From the NCBI RefSeq assembly GCF_001553855.1, contig NZ_LQWV01000012.1, positions 248,001-312,000 on the forward strand: a stretch of DNA of 64,000 nucleotides, written 5' to 3'. The stretch comes from Streptococcus gordonii. Lineage in GTDB: Bacteria; Bacillota; Bacilli; Lactobacillales; Streptococcaceae. A program made the position numbers and the translations under genes. The notes below the pieces were generated by a model. It was not told the origin of the DNA. It worked only from the letters and a program-made list of their open reading frames with translations, and searched no databases. Shown piece after piece: positions 20,962 to 31,123 of this stretch (position 1 is the first letter of the stretch; each line of letters starts with the position of its first letter).

Positions 20962-23316
20962 TTATGTGATGAATATACTGTGGATATCTTCCTCGGTCAG
21001 GCCGATTAGGGGGTCGATTTTCAGGAAATTTTCTTCTGTCAAGACATAGTTTCCCACAGCTTTTTCCAACCTATCCATAGGAGTGTGGATAGGTTCCTGT
21101 GGGGCTTCTAGGTCAGCAAAACGCTCGACCAGATAGGTTTTGCGGGCAGTGCCCGTGTTTTTTACTGCAAATTGAAAGGCAGAAAATTCTCCTAAAAGAA
21201 TGAGCTTGCTCTTGGCCCGGGTAATGGCTGTGTAGACCAGATTGCGCTGGAGCATGCGGTGGCTACTCTTGGTGATTGGCAGAATCACGACAGGAAATTC
21301 ACTACCTTGTGATTTATGAATACTCATGGCATAAGCCAAGCGAATCTTGTACCACTCGCTACGTTGGTAGACGATTTCATTTCCATCGAAGTTGATGGTA
21401 AGTTCATCTTGCTTAGAGTCGGTGTATTTTGCTGGCAACAAGTCCGTGATATAGCCCAAGTCCCCATTAAACACATTGCTTTCAGCATCATTGACAAGGT
21501 GGATGACCTTGTCTCCTTGCCGGTACTGGCAGTCTGGTGCTTCAAAGACCAGTTGGTCTTTTTCTGATGGATTTATCAGATCCTGCATGAGTTGGTTGAC
21601 TTGGTCGATTCCTGCGGGTCCTCGGTACATAGGAGCCAAGACTTGGACGTTCTGGGCAGGGATGCCACTGCGGATGGCAGCGGCTACGATTTTTTTAATC
21701 ATATCAGGGATATATTCACTAGTTGCTTCAAAATAGGAACGATCCGCCTTTTTTTCAGTAAAATCAGCTGGTAGCAGTCCTTGCTGGATTTGACTAGCCA
21801 GGGTAACAATTGTTGAATCTTCTCCTTGCCGGTAGATTTTTGTCAGCTTGGTTTGAGGCAAGATAGGTATTTTTAAAAGATCGGCCAGAACCTGACCGGG
21901 ACTGACAGACGGAAGCTGGTCAGCATCCCCCACAATGAGGATCTTACTGTTGGAAGAAATATTGCTGAGCAGTTGATTGGCCAGCCAAGTATCGACCATA
22001 GAGAACTCGTCTACAATGATGAAATCAGCATCCAAATAGTCATCTAAATGACTGGTATCATCATCTCCAGTCATCCCCAGATGCCGGTGAATAGTAGCAC
22101 TGGGTAGCCCAGTCAATTCATTCATTCGTCTAGCAGCTCGTCCAGTCGGAGCAGCAAGCAGAATAGGTAATTCCTGTTTTTTAGCTAAATCTAGCTTATG
22201 AAGAGTAGCATAAGTAGCAATGATGCCGTTGATAACAGTTGTTTTACCAGTTCCTGGCCCACCCGTCAGAATAAACACCTTATGATTAATGGCATCGCAG
22301 ATAGCCTTCTTTTGAATATGGTCATAGCAGATTCCTAAATCTTGCTCGACTTGTTCGATGATACTTTCGAGTTTTGGGGCATCAAAGGTTTCTTGTTTGC
22401 CTTTTTCTAGAATCCGAATCAGATTGCTACGGATACCTTCCTCGGCGAAATAAAGACTGTTTTCAAAGATTTTTGTTTCGACGTTTTGAATCTTATCTTC
22501 TTCAATGAGGTGGGCCAATTCATCCGCTACCAAGGCAGGGTCAAGTTCAACCTGACGGGCATTCTCCAGCAAATCAATGGTGTGGGATAGTAAGTCACGT
22601 GCTTCTATATAAGTATCACCTGTCTCCATAGACTGGCTGAAAAGGGTATGAACAAGTCCAGCCCGGAAACGCTCTGGAGCGTCGCTTTCAATACCTAGTT
22701 GCTGGGCCAACTGGTCAGCTATTTTGAAACCAATACCTTGAATGTCCTCAACTAGTTGATAAGGATATTTTTGGACAATTTCCAGCGTTTCTTCTTTATA
22801 GGTGTCTTGAATCTGCAAGGCAAGTTTATTGGGGATGCCATATTCAGCGAGTTTAGAGAGCAACATCTCTGTGCCGTAATTTTGTCTCAGTTTGCTGACG
22901 AAGGCTTCCCGATTGACTGCAGAAAGGCCGTTAATACTTACGAGCCGGCTAGGATCAGCTAAGATCTGGTCAATCGTATTATCACCATAGAGGTCTACTA
23001 TCTTTTGGGCGGTCTTAACACCGATCCCTTTAAAATGATCGCTAGCAAAATACTTGACCAGGCCCTTACTAGTTGGCTTTGCTCTTTCGTAGCGAGTTAC
23101 TTTTAGCTGTTCCCCGTATTTGGGATGCTGGACAAGAGTTCCCCAAAAAGTGTAGTCTTGTCCTTCCATGATATCGGCCATGGTTCCGGTCACGATAATC
23201 TCAAAATCATCAAATTCTGCATCTGTGTCCTCGATATCCAGTAACAAAATTCGAAAGAAATTGTTGGGATTTTCAAATATAATGCGTTCGACGGTTCCTG
23301 AAAAATAGAATTCCAT
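20962..23316 (-). CDS. recD2: RecD2-type SF1B DNA helicase
   Basis: 5'-3' DNA helicase of the RecD2 family, which in bacteria lacking RecBC acts in DNA repair and replication-fork maintenance. The 784-residue protein starts MEFYFSGTVERIIFENPNNF and has an N-terminal region with helix-hairpin-helix motifs (FKGIGVKTAQKI, ING, IQGIGFKIADQL). Walker A is LTGGPGTGKTTVI, Walker B DFIIVDEFSMVD, and the final helicase motif AYAMSIHKSQGSEFP. Earlier ATGs (23346, 23325) leave no room for a ribosome binding site; AGGA plus GAGAG precede 23316. Confidence 0.95.
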   Translation of the reverse strand: MEFYFSGTVERIIFENPNNFFRILLLDIEDTDAEFDDFEIIVTGTMADIMEGQDYTFWGTLVQHPKYGEQLKVTRYERAKPTSKGLVKYFASDHFKGIGVKTAQKIVDLYGDNTIDQILADPSRLVSINGLSAVNREAFVSKLRQNYGTEMLLSKLAEYGIPNKLALQIQDTYKEETLEIVQKYPYQLVEDIQGIGFKIADQLAQQLGIESDAPERFRAGLVHTLFSQSMETGDTYIEARDLLSHTIDLLENARQVELDPALVADELAHLIEEDKIQNVETKIFENSLYFAEEGIRSNLIRILEKGKQETFDAPKLESIIEQVEQDLGICYDHIQKKAICDAINHKVFILTGGPGTGKTTVINGIIATYATLHKLDLAKKQELPILLAAPTGRAARRMNELTGLPSATIHRHLGMTGDDDTSHLDDYLDADFIIVDEFSMVDTWLANQLLSNISSNSKILIVGDADQLPSVSPGQVLADLLKIPILPQTKLTKIYRQGEDSTIVTLASQIQQGLLPADFTEKKADRSYFEATSEYIPDMIKKIVAAAIRSGIPAQNVQVLAPMYRGPAGIDQVNQLMQDLINPSEKDQLVFEAPDCQYRQGDKVIHLVNDAESNVFNGDLGYITDLLPAKYTDSKQDELTINFDGNEIVYQRSEWYKIRLAYAMSIHKSQGSEFPVVILPITKSSHRMLQRNLVYTAITRAKSKLILLGEFSAFQFAVKNTGTARKTYLVERFADLEAPQEPIHTPMDRLEKAVGNYVLTEENFLKIDPLIGLTEEDIHSIFIT

Positions 23317-23328
23317 ATCTCTCATCCT

Positions 23329-23378
23329 AGAAAAAAAGGCAGACAAGCCAATGAAACCTGCTGTCCTGCCTTTTTTAT
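23329..23378 (-). terminator. Probable terminator between lepB and recD2
   Basis: On the minus strand a GGCAGGACA.../TGTCTGCC stem with one bulge, followed by TTTTTTT. Confidence 0.65.
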
Positions 23379-23410
23379 TTCTTGCTTCTTATTTGTTTAA
23401 CAAATGGTGT

Positions 23411-24013
23411 TTAGAAGATACCGATCTTATTGAGTGGCCAGAAGCGTAATTTTGCTTCTCCTTCAATTTGACTGGCCTTGAAGTTTCCAACTTCTCGGCT
23501 ATCTCTTGAAACGAGTCGGTCGTCTCCTAGAAGGAAATAGTGTCCCTTAGGAACTTCGACAGTGAATGTTGAGTTACCTAGAGAGTCCTGAGTGAAAGAG
23601 TTGGCTTGTTCAGCGATTTGCTGGAACATCTTCCGGTAAGAATAAGTCGACTGCAATTTGTCCTTTTTAAATTTAGAAATATATTCTTTTAAGTAAGGCT
23701 CATCAGTTTTCTTACCATTGATATAGAGTTGGTCATTTTCATATTTGATGGTATCACCAGGCATACCAATCACTCGTTTGACAATCCGTTTCTCGTTCCC
23801 ATTTTCATCTGTTTCTTTAGCAACAACGATATCAAAACGGTCGATGGGTAGATAGCGGACTTCGAGTAGATACTCTCCATCAGCAAGGGTTGGGTCCATT
23901 GAGTGGCCACTTACCAAAAATGGGGACCAGAGGAAGAGGCGGGTGAGGAGCAAAGTAGCCATGAAGAGGATGAAAAATCCCCATTCTTTCATAAATTTTC
24001 TAAAACCAGACAT
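23411..24013 (-). CDS. lepB: Signal peptidase I
   Basis: Membrane-bound Ser/Lys peptidase that removes signal peptides from exported proteins. The 200-residue protein has an N-terminal anchor (about 11-30) followed by the catalytic Ser in SGHSMDPTL (near 38) and the general-base Lys in RIVKRVIGMPGDTI (near 79). The GDDRLVSRDSREVG box follows. It begins 3 nt after the stop of rnhC, so the two are an operon. Confidence 0.96.
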   Translation of the reverse strand: MSGFRKFMKEWGFFILFMATLLLTRLFLWSPFLVSGHSMDPTLADGEYLLEVRYLPIDRFDIVVAKETDENGNEKRIVKRVIGMPGDTIKYENDQLYINGKKTDEPYLKEYISKFKKDKLQSTYSYRKMFQQIAEQANSFTQDSLGNSTFTVEVPKGHYFLLGDDRLVSRDSREVGNFKASQIEGEAKLRFWPLNKIGIF

Positions 24014-24016
24014 AAC

Positions 24017-24907
24017 TTACCTTTCTAGTAATTGTTTTGCTTTTTGAGTATTTTTAAAATGTAGTTTAGCACTTGTTTCAAGACCGGCCATACCATAAGC
24101 CTTCAAAATCTGACTGGCCACTTGATCACTTTTAGCTCCTGCTCCGCTTGGTAATTGGTAGCCTAATTCCTGGCTCAGAATCTCTAGATTCTCCAAGAAA
24201 AGGTCGCGAGCTATAATGGAACTGACAGCCACAGCTAAGTATTTTCCTTCAGCTTTTTCTTCTAAATGAATCGCCTGACTAACTTGATTTCGCTCTTGCT
24301 TGACATAACGCTGGTAATTGGTGCTGCTAGTGAAGGCATCAATTACGATTTGATCAGGTTTTATTCCTTTTTCTAGCAAGAGATAGATGGCTTGGTTGTG
24401 AAGGGCAACTTTGACTGAGACAGCATTGTAACCTGAAGCAATGACTTGGTTATACTTCTTGGGTGACAAGAGCAGGGCTTGGTGGTTAATTTTTTCTTTT
24501 AAGATAGGGGCTAACTGGCGAATTTTTTGATCCGTCAGGGTTTTAGAATCTCCAACTCCTAATTTTCTGAGGAAATCCTCCTGTTCTTTAGTGACAAATG
24601 AAGCCACAACAGCTAAACCACCAAAATAGGAACCATTACCAACCTCATCCGTTCCTATCATAGCTTGGTAGGTGATTTTCTGAGGAGGTTGAGTGAGATC
24701 TGCTGTCTCTTTGAAAAAAAGAGCATATTTATCTGCCTCTTCTCCCTGAAGGAGTAATTTACCAGAAGTATAGACGCTGGCTGTTGCTTGCTCCAAACGG
24801 AAAAAATAGCGGATATAAGGATTTTTACTAGAGCTGAGATATTTTTTATATTGCTTAAGAAATGCTTGAATCTCCTGCTCACTCGGTGTTAAGGTGAATT
24901 GTCCCAT
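24017..24907 (-). CDS. rnhC: Ribonuclease HIII
   Basis: Cleaves RNA in RNA:DNA hybrids. The 296-residue protein has an N-terminal substrate-binding domain (about 1-90) and an RNase HII-like catalytic domain beginning with the acidic motif [14 protein letters not shown], with further acidic residues in VGDSKTLTD and [10 protein letters not shown]. The GSYFGG sequence and N-terminal extension separate HIII from HII. Start ATG is at the end of a short region divergent from zapA. Confidence 0.96.
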   Translation of the reverse strand: MGQFTLTPSEQEIQAFLKQYKKYLSSSKNPYIRYFFRLEQATASVYTSGKLLLQGEEADKYALFFKETADLTQPPQKITYQAMIGTDEVGNGSYFGGLAVVASFVTKEQEDFLRKLGVGDSKTLTDQKIRQLAPILKEKINHQALLLSPKKYNQVIASGYNAVSVKVALHNQAIYLLLEKGIKPDQIVIDAFTSSTNYQRYVKQERNQVSQAIHLEEKAEGKYLAVAVSSIIARDLFLENLEILSQELGYQLPSGAGAKSDQVASQILKAYGMAGLETSAKLHFKNTQKAKQLLER

Positions 24908-25056
24908 GCCTTCTATTTTAACATAAAAAAGAGTAAAGTTGAAAAAAAGATTGACGGACTTTTTATCTTCAAGTATATTTTAGAAAAGCAGGATAGAGGG
25001 GTGGCCCTGACCTGACAAAAGGCTTGATATTTGGTATAATATAACGAGGTGATTTT

Positions 25057-25362
25057 ATGGCAAATTTGAATCGATATAAGTTTACTTTTGGAAAGAAGAC
25101 CATGACTTTAACAACAGGGTTTGATAATCTGTTTATGGAGGAAGTCGAAAAGGTCGCGACAGAAAAATACCAAGCAATCAAGGAAAGAATGCCCCAAGCG
25201 GATGATGAAACCTTGGCTATTTTGCTTGCTATTAATAGTCTGTCAACTCAGTTAAATCGTGAAATTGAATTTGATGACAAGGAAAGAGAATTAGAAAGCT
25301 TGCGTCGAAAAGCCCTAACAGAAATAAAAGAAAAATCTTTACAAACAGAGGGGCCTTTATGA
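25057..25362 (+). CDS. zapA: Cell division protein ZapA-like
   Basis: 101-residue protein at the position of streptococcal zapA, directly before cvpA and mutS2. ZapA binds and bundles FtsZ. It has an N-terminal beta region (NRYKFTFGKKTMTLTTGFDN) and a long C-terminal helix (DKERELESLRRKALTEIKEK) fitting coiled-coil dimerisation. Its stop overlaps the start of cvpA (ATGA). Confidence 0.85.
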   Translation: MANLNRYKFTFGKKTMTLTTGFDNLFMEEVEKVATEKYQAIKERMPQADDETLAILLAINSLSTQLNREIEFDDKERELESLRRKALTEIKEKSLQTEGPL

Positions 25363-25910
25363 TTATTTCACTACTAATTTTACTAATTCTAGCGTGGAGC
25401 TTCTATATTGGCTACTCTAGAGGGATTGTTCTTCAGGCTTATTATTTACTATCAGCTATTGTAGCCTTTTTTATCGCTAGTCAATCTTACCAAGGTTTAG
25501 CCCGCTTTTTAAGTTTGTGGGTCCCTTATTCAAGTGCGATAGAAGGAGCTACAACGTATTATTTTCCTAACAATCAGCTCTTTCATTTAGATAAAGTCTT
25601 CTACGCTGGCCTAGCTTTTTTCATCATTTACACTTTTGTTTATGCGATTGGTCGCTTCATTGGGATTTTTATCCATTTAGTACCTAAAGGGAATACGGAT
25701 TCTCGTTGGTATAATGTTGCAAGCGGTGCAATTGCTGTTCTCATTTCCTTATTTGCCATTGAAATGTTCCTAACGATTTTCGCTACTGTACCACTAGCTT
25801 TTATTCAAGATCGCTTAAATCACAGTGGTCTAGCTAGCTTCATTATTAACCATACCCCAATTACCTCTAGTCTCCTGAAGTATTTTTGGGTTACCAAGGT
25901 GATTGGATAA
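25359..25910 (+). CDS. cvpA: CvpA family membrane protein
   Basis: 183 residues with four hydrophobic helices (about 2-20, 22-40, 78-105 and 120-150), the layout of the CvpA/colicin V production family, whose molecular role is not settled. It overlaps zapA by 4 nt. A weak hairpin with TTTTT (about 25912-25945) stands between it and mutS2. Confidence 0.85.
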   Translation: MIISLLILLILAWSFYIGYSRGIVLQAYYLLSAIVAFFIASQSYQGLARFLSLWVPYSSAIEGATTYYFPNNQLFHLDKVFYAGLAFFIIYTFVYAIGRFIGIFIHLVPKGNTDSRWYNVASGAIAVLISLFAIEMFLTIFATVPLAFIQDRLNHSGLASFIINHTPITSSLLKYFWVTKVIG

Positions 25911-25965
25911 AAGGACTCAGTTGGCCTACTAGCTGGGTTCTTTTTCACTAGAAAAAGATATTATC

Positions 25966-28299
25966 ATGAATACAAAAATTTTAGAAACCTTAGAATTTAA
26001 TAAAATAAAAGACTTATTCCAAGGCTCTTTACAAACGGAGCAGGGGAAATTAGAATTACAAGTTTTACAGCCGACCACAAAAAAAGAGGCGATTGAGAGA
26101 GCCTTTTTGGAAGTTGCAGACATGGAGCAGATTTTAGTAGAAGATCCGCATTTTCATTTGGCGGCAACCAAGGATATCACTGCTATTAGCAAGCGTTTGG
26201 AGCTTGATGGTGACCTGAATATCGAGGAATTGCTTGTTTTAAAAAAGGTTTTGCGCGTTTCGCATGACTTGGTTACTTTTTATAATGACTTAGAAAATGT
26301 TCGACTTCAAGAATTGAACCGTGTTTTTGAAAATCTAGTCGACTTCCCAGCTATTCAAGGGAGTCTGTTAGCTGTCAACGACGGGGGCTTTATTGAAAGT
26401 TTTGCTAGTGAAGAACTGGGGAGAATTCGTCGAAAGATCCAAGAGAATGAAAGCAAGGTACGAGATCTTTTGCAAGAAATTCTCAAGAACAAGGGAGATA
26501 TGCTAGCAGACCAGGTGGTAGCTAGCCGGAATGGTCGCAATGTGCTGCCGGTTAAAAACACCTATCGGAATCGGATTCCAGGAGTGGTGCATGACATTTC
26601 TGCTAGTGGAACGACAATTTATATCGAGCCAAGGGCAGTGGTCAATCTCAATGAGGAAATTTCCAACTACAAGGCAGACGAGCGCTACGAACTCTTGCGA
26701 ATTTTGCAAGAACTATCTGCTATGATTCGCCCTCATGCAGCTGAAATTGCCAACAATGCTTGGATCATCGGCCATCTTGACTTAGTGATGGCCAAGTTAG
26801 CCTTTATGCGAGAACGAGGAGCGGTAGTACCAGCCATATCCGATACACAAGCCATTCAGTTGCTACAGGTTCGTCATCCCCTGATTCAAAATGCAGTAGC
26901 TAATGATTTGCATTTCGGCCCTGATTTGACAGAGATTGTCATTACCGGACCAAATACCGGTGGTAAGACCATCATGTTGAAGACCTTGGGTCTGGCTCAG
27001 ATCATGGCCCAATCAGGTCTGCCGATTCTGGCGGACAAGGGAAGTCGCGTCGGGATTTTCAGTCAGATTTTTGCAGACATTGGTGATGAGCAGTCCATTG
27101 AGCAGAGTTTGTCGACTTTCTCCAGTCACATGACCAATATCGTCTCTATTTTGGAGCAAGTTGATAGCGAGAGTCTGGTTCTGCTGGATGAGCTGGGAGC
27201 TGGGACTGACCCTCAGGAGGGCGCGGCTCTGGCTATTGCCATCTTGGAAGATTTACGGCTAAGGCAGATTAAAACCATGGCGACGACCCACTATCCTGAG
27301 CTCAAAGCCTATGGGATTGAGACGGACTGGGTGGAAAATGCCAGCATGGAATTTGATACTGATAGTTTGCGGCCGACCTATCGCTTTATGCAGGGAGTGC
27401 CTGGCCGCTCCAATGCCTTTGAAATTGCTCGCCGGTTAGGCTTGTCGGAGGTTATCGTTAGCCATGCCCAAGAGCAGACCAACACAGACAGCGATGTCAA
27501 TCGGATTATTGAGCGCCTAGAGGAGCAGACGCTGGAAAGTCGCAAGCGCTTGGATAATATCCGCGAGGTGGAGCAGGAAAATCTCAAATTTAACAGAGCC
27601 CTCAAAAAACTTTACAATGAGTTTAATCGAGAAAAGGAAACCGAGCTCAATAAGGCACGCTTGGAAGCCCAGGAAATCGTTGATTTGGCTTTGTCAGAGA
27701 GTGAGAGCATTCTTAAAAATCTTCATGCTAAGTCCAGTCTCAAACCACATGAGATTATTGAAGCCAAGGCTCAGCTTAAAAAGTTGGCACCAGAAACGGT
27801 TGATTTATCAAAGAATAAGGTACTCAAACAGGCCAAGAAAAATCGGGCGCCCAAGGTGGGAGACGATATCCTAGTCACCAGCTATGGTCAGCGGGGAACC
27901 TTGGTCAAGCAGCTCAAAGACGGCCGTTGGGAAGCCCAAGTCGGTCTCATTAAGATGACTCTAGAGGAGCAGGAATTTAATCTTCTCAAGGCTGAAAAAG
28001 AGCAACAACCTAAGCGCAAGCAGGTCAATGTGGTCAAGCGAGCTAATACTGCTGGACCAAGAGCTAGACTGGATTTGCGAGGCAAACGCTACGAAGAAGC
28101 TATGAAAGAGCTAGATGAATTTATCGATCAGGCCCTTCTTAATAATATGGCTCAGGTAGATATTATTCATGGTATCGGGACCGGGGTCATCCGTGAAGGA
28201 GTGACTAAATACCTCCGTCGCAACAAGCACGTCAAGTCCTTCGGCTATGCTCCGCAAAATGCTGGCGGCAGCGGTGCAACGATTGTGATCTTTAAGTAA
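25966..28299 (+). CDS. mutS2: Endonuclease MutS2 (ribosome rescue/anti-recombination factor)
   Basis: 777-residue MutS2, lacking the mismatch-recognition domain of MutS. The ATPase core has Walker [18 protein letters not shown] (near 328), [12 protein letters not shown], Walker [14 protein letters not shown] and [11 protein letters not shown] charged coiled-coil segment (about 510-610) and a C-terminal Smr nuclease domain ([25 protein letters not shown]) complete it. Family roles reported are suppression of recombination and splitting of collided ribosomes. Confidence 0.97.
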   Translation: MNTKILETLEFNKIKDLFQGSLQTEQGKLELQVLQPTTKKEAIERAFLEVADMEQILVEDPHFHLAATKDITAISKRLELDGDLNIEELLVLKKVLRVSHDLVTFYNDLENVRLQELNRVFENLVDFPAIQGSLLAVNDGGFIESFASEELGRIRRKIQENESKVRDLLQEILKNKGDMLADQVVASRNGRNVLPVKNTYRNRIPGVVHDISASGTTIYIEPRAVVNLNEEISNYKADERYELLRILQELSAMIRPHAAEIANNAWIIGHLDLVMAKLAFMRERGAVVPAISDTQAIQLLQVRHPLIQNAVANDLHFGPDLTEIVITGPNTGGKTIMLKTLGLAQIMAQSGLPILADKGSRVGIFSQIFADIGDEQSIEQSLSTFSSHMTNIVSILEQVDSESLVLLDELGAGTDPQEGAALAIAILEDLRLRQIKTMATTHYPELKAYGIETDWVENASMEFDTDSLRPTYRFMQGVPGRSNAFEIARRLGLSEVIVSHAQEQTNTDSDVNRIIERLEEQTLESRKRLDNIREVEQENLKFNRALKKLYNEFNREKETELNKARLEAQEIVDLALSESESILKNLHAKSSLKPHEIIEAKAQLKKLAPETVDLSKNKVLKQAKKNRAPKVGDDILVTSYGQRGTLVKQLKDGRWEAQVGLIKMTLEEQEFNLLKAEKEQQPKRKQVNVVKRANTAGPRARLDLRGKRYEEAMKELDEFIDQALLNNMAQVDIIHGIGTGVIREGVTKYLRRNKHVKSFGYAPQNAGGSGATIVIFK

Positions 28300-28309
28300 G
28301 AGGCCAGAA

Positions 28310-28954
28310 ATGAAAATACAAACCTATGACTCGACTTATGAGAAAAGTTGGGTTTATACAAAAGCTTTGAGTTATCTCTTTTCGCCTTTCTTTGATGATA
28401 TGAGCCGCAGCAAGGACGAGTTTACTGAAGAGCCTTACCAAGATTCGGTTGAGCTCATAGCAGTGGAAGATGATCAGGTTGCAGGGCTTCTAGATATTGG
28501 TATTTACACCGAAGAAGCAAGTCATTCTTATCCATATTATCCAGGAAAAAAGATAGCTTACTTCGCTAATCTGGCTGTCCATCCTGATTTTCAGAATCAA
28601 GGGATAGCTAGTCAACTCTTTCAAACTGCTTGGGAGCGGCTGCATGAAAAGAAAGTTGAGGCCTTGATCATCTTTACCAGAGACGGAGAACAAGCAAATC
28701 ACCTCTATCAGAAGTGGGGCGGCAAGCTGATTTGTCAAGATTATTTAGTGGTAGGACGCCCCAAAGATCAAATAGCATTTTCTTTTAGCGTTGATGCTAA
28801 GCAGAAGACAATCTGCCTGACAGACAAGTCAGGAAATTCTTTAGGCTATTATCAAAGAGAAGGGCATTATATTGTCTCAAGGAAAGAAGATTTAGAGCAT
28901 TTTGAGATTGATGAGCTTTACAAAGAGCATACCTATGTCTTGAAAATCGAATAG
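28310..28954 (+). CDS. GNAT family N-acetyltransferase
   Basis: 214-residue protein with the GNAT acetyl-CoA binding core at about 82-125 (FANLAVHPDFQNQGIASQLFQTAWERL, the Q/RxxGxA pattern), followed by about 80 residues with beta-strand character. The acceptor is unknown. It starts 11 nt after the stop of mutS2 and may be co-transcribed with it. Confidence 0.87.
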   Translation: MKIQTYDSTYEKSWVYTKALSYLFSPFFDDMSRSKDEFTEEPYQDSVELIAVEDDQVAGLLDIGIYTEEASHSYPYYPGKKIAYFANLAVHPDFQNQGIASQLFQTAWERLHEKKVEALIIFTRDGEQANHLYQKWGGKLICQDYLVVGRPKDQIAFSFSVDAKQKTICLTDKSGNSLGYYQREGHYIVSRKEDLEHFEIDELYKEHTYVLKIE

Positions 28955-28981
28955 GGCATTGGAAGTTTCAGCGTAGAGATA

Positions 28982-29013
28982 ACAGCAGGTTCTTTTATGA
29001 GGGCCTGCTTTTT
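28982..29013 (+). terminator. Rho-independent terminator
   Basis: AGCAGG-loop-CCTGCT followed by TTTT, after the acetyltransferase gene; a TATAAT box for pepD follows directly. Confidence 0.75.
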
Positions 29014-29055
29014 GCTATAATGTAAGTAGCATAAAAGAGTACCGGAGGGAAAATA

Positions 29056-30474
29056 ATGAGAATAAAGCATGCATCAGATTCCTGTACGACTATTTTGGTA
29101 GGCAAGAAGGCCAGTTACGACGGTTCAACCATTGTGGCTCGTACGGAGGATTCGCAAAATGGGGTCTTTACACCCAAGAAATTTATCGTAGTGGAACCCC
29201 AAGACCAGCCTCGCCATTATCAGTCAGTTTTGACATCCTTTGAGATGGATTTGCCGGACAATCCGGTCCGCTATACGGCAGTGCCAGATGCAGTTCCCAA
29301 GGATGGGATTTGGGGAGCGGCTGGAATTAACAGCTATAATGTTGCTGTTAGCGCAACGGAGACGATTACAACCAATAGTCGCGTGCTGGGGGCTGATCCT
29401 TTGGTAGAGTCAGGTATCAGCGAGGAAGATATCCTTACGCTGGTTCTTCCTTATATCAAAACGGCTCGTGAAGGGGTTCTACGCTTAGGGAAAATCCTAG
29501 AGGAATACGGCACTTATGAGTCCAATGGAATTGCAATCTCAGATGTCAACGAAATCTGGTGGCTGGAAACCATTGGCGGTCACCATTGGATGGCGCGGCG
29601 CGTGCCAGATGATGCCTATGTGACCAATCCAAATCAGCTGGGCAGTGATTATTTTGAATTTGACAATCCAGAACACTTCCTCTGTCATCCAAATCTTAAA
29701 AACTTTATCGAGGAAAATCATCTCAATCTGAATTACTCGAACGAGAGTTTCAATCCGCGCTATGCTTTTGGCAGCCAGAAGGATAAGGATCGCCATTACA
29801 ATACACCGCGAGCTTGGGACATCCAACGTTTTCTCAATCCAGAAGTAGAGCAAGATCCAAGGAGTTTCTTCATTCCATGGTGCCGCAAGCCATACCGCAA
29901 GATCACGATCGAAGATGTCAAGTATGTCCTGAGCAGTCACTATCAGGATTCACCTTATGATCCTTATGGAGCAGAGGGAGACCACCATAGCAGGCGGGCC
30001 TTTAGGACTATCGGGATCAATCGGACCAGTCAGACAGCCATCTTGCAGCTGCGCCCTAACCAACCGCAGGAAACGACTGGGATCCAGTGGATCTGTTATG
30101 GTTCTATGCCTTACAATACAGCTGTTCCTTTCTTTACTCAGATCTCAACTACACCAGACTACTTTGCCAATACGACGGATAAGGTTTCGACGGATTCCTT
30201 CTACTGGGCTAATCGCTTAATTGCTGGGCTGGCTGATGCTCATTTTAGTAGTCATGTCGGAGACTTGGATGATTATCAGGAAACGACCATGGCTTGGGGA
30301 CATGAAATGATCGGTCGGGTAGACCAAGCTCTGGCTAAGGGCGAGGATGTTGACTTTGAAGCTGAAAATCAAGCTATGAGCGACAAGGTGCAAGAAGCGA
30401 CAGACCAGCTCTTGGAGAAGGTTCTCTTGGATGCCAGCAATCTCATGACCAGCCACTTCTCATTGAGTGACTAA
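29056..30474 (+). CDS. pepD: C69-family dipeptidase (PepD type)
   Basis: 472-residue N-terminal-nucleophile hydrolase cleaving dipeptides. The conserved opening [26 protein letters not shown] places the nucleophile at Cys10, so a nine-residue propeptide would be removed by self-processing. The [13 protein letters not shown] region and [16 protein letters not shown] are further family signatures. It has GGAGG upstream. No signal peptide is seen, so it acts on imported peptides, as does PepX. Confidence 0.93.
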   Translation: MRIKHASDSCTTILVGKKASYDGSTIVARTEDSQNGVFTPKKFIVVEPQDQPRHYQSVLTSFEMDLPDNPVRYTAVPDAVPKDGIWGAAGINSYNVAVSATETITTNSRVLGADPLVESGISEEDILTLVLPYIKTAREGVLRLGKILEEYGTYESNGIAISDVNEIWWLETIGGHHWMARRVPDDAYVTNPNQLGSDYFEFDNPEHFLCHPNLKNFIEENHLNLNYSNESFNPRYAFGSQKDKDRHYNTPRAWDIQRFLNPEVEQDPRSFFIPWCRKPYRKITIEDVKYVLSSHYQDSPYDPYGAEGDHHSRRAFRTIGINRTSQTAILQLRPNQPQETTGIQWICYGSMPYNTAVPFFTQISTTPDYFANTTDKVSTDSFYWANRLIAGLADAHFSSHVGDLDDYQETTMAWGHEMIGRVDQALAKGEDVDFEAENQAMSDKVQEATDQLLEKVLLDASNLMTSHFSLSD

Positions 30475-30558
30475 TCCCTTACCCGTAGCAAATATTTTTC
30501 TTTCTCTTGTTTTTGGTGTAAAATGTTAACAAAAGTAAGCTATTAAAGGAGAAAATTT

Positions 30559-30873
30559 ATGGTAGCAGCAGTTACAGATGCAACATTCGCAGAAGAAACA
30601 AAGGACGGACTGGTTCTGATTGACTTTTGGGCAACTTGGTGCGGTCCATGTCGTATGCAGGCGCCTATCTTGGAGCAGTTGGCAGGAGAAGTCCATGAGG
30701 ACGAATTGAAAATCCTTAAAATGGATGTGGATGAAAATCCAAATACTGCCCGTGAATTTGGCATTATGTCCATTCCGACTCTTCTCTTCAAGAAAGATGG
30801 CCAAGTCGTTAAGCAAGTCGCAGGTGTTCACACCAAAGACCAGCTCAAGGCTATTATCGCGGAATTGAGTTAA
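30559..30873 (+). CDS. trxA: Thioredoxin
   Basis: 104-residue thioredoxin with the redox-active WCGPC at about residues 29-33 and the cis-proline loop SIPTLLFKKDG. It reduces disulfides of cytosolic proteins, including methionine sulfoxide reductases. AAAGGAG precedes the start; the gene has its own terminator. Confidence 0.96.
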   Translation: MVAAVTDATFAEETKDGLVLIDFWATWCGPCRMQAPILEQLAGEVHEDELKILKMDVDENPNTAREFGIMSIPTLLFKKDGQVVKQVAGVHTKDQLKAIIAELS

Positions 30874-30885
30874 TAAAAACTTGTC

Positions 30886-30914
30886 AAAACCGTTGCTTAC
30901 TGCAACGGTTTTTT
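30886..30914 (+). terminator. Terminator of trxA
   Basis: AAAACCGTTGC-TTACT-GCAACGG followed by TTTTTT. Confidence 0.9.
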
Positions 30915-31123
30915 GCTTAGAGAACATGTCCTTTCGATTTGGCAGGAAAATAGCTTCCTTTATACAGAAATTCAAAAGTTTGAAACAGAAACGAAATATG
31001 AAAGCGCTTTATTTTATTTTTTAAAGTGTTATAATAACAGTGAAATATATTAATAATTTATCCAACTGCTGCCTCTATTTGAGAGACAAAAAGAACTTTT
31101 AACGATTGGAAGGAGGAAATCGT

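Noticed and set aside
30526..30975. 149-codon minus-strand frame opposite trxA
   Set aside because: Covers trxA and its terminator; the thioredoxin active site on the plus strand settles it.
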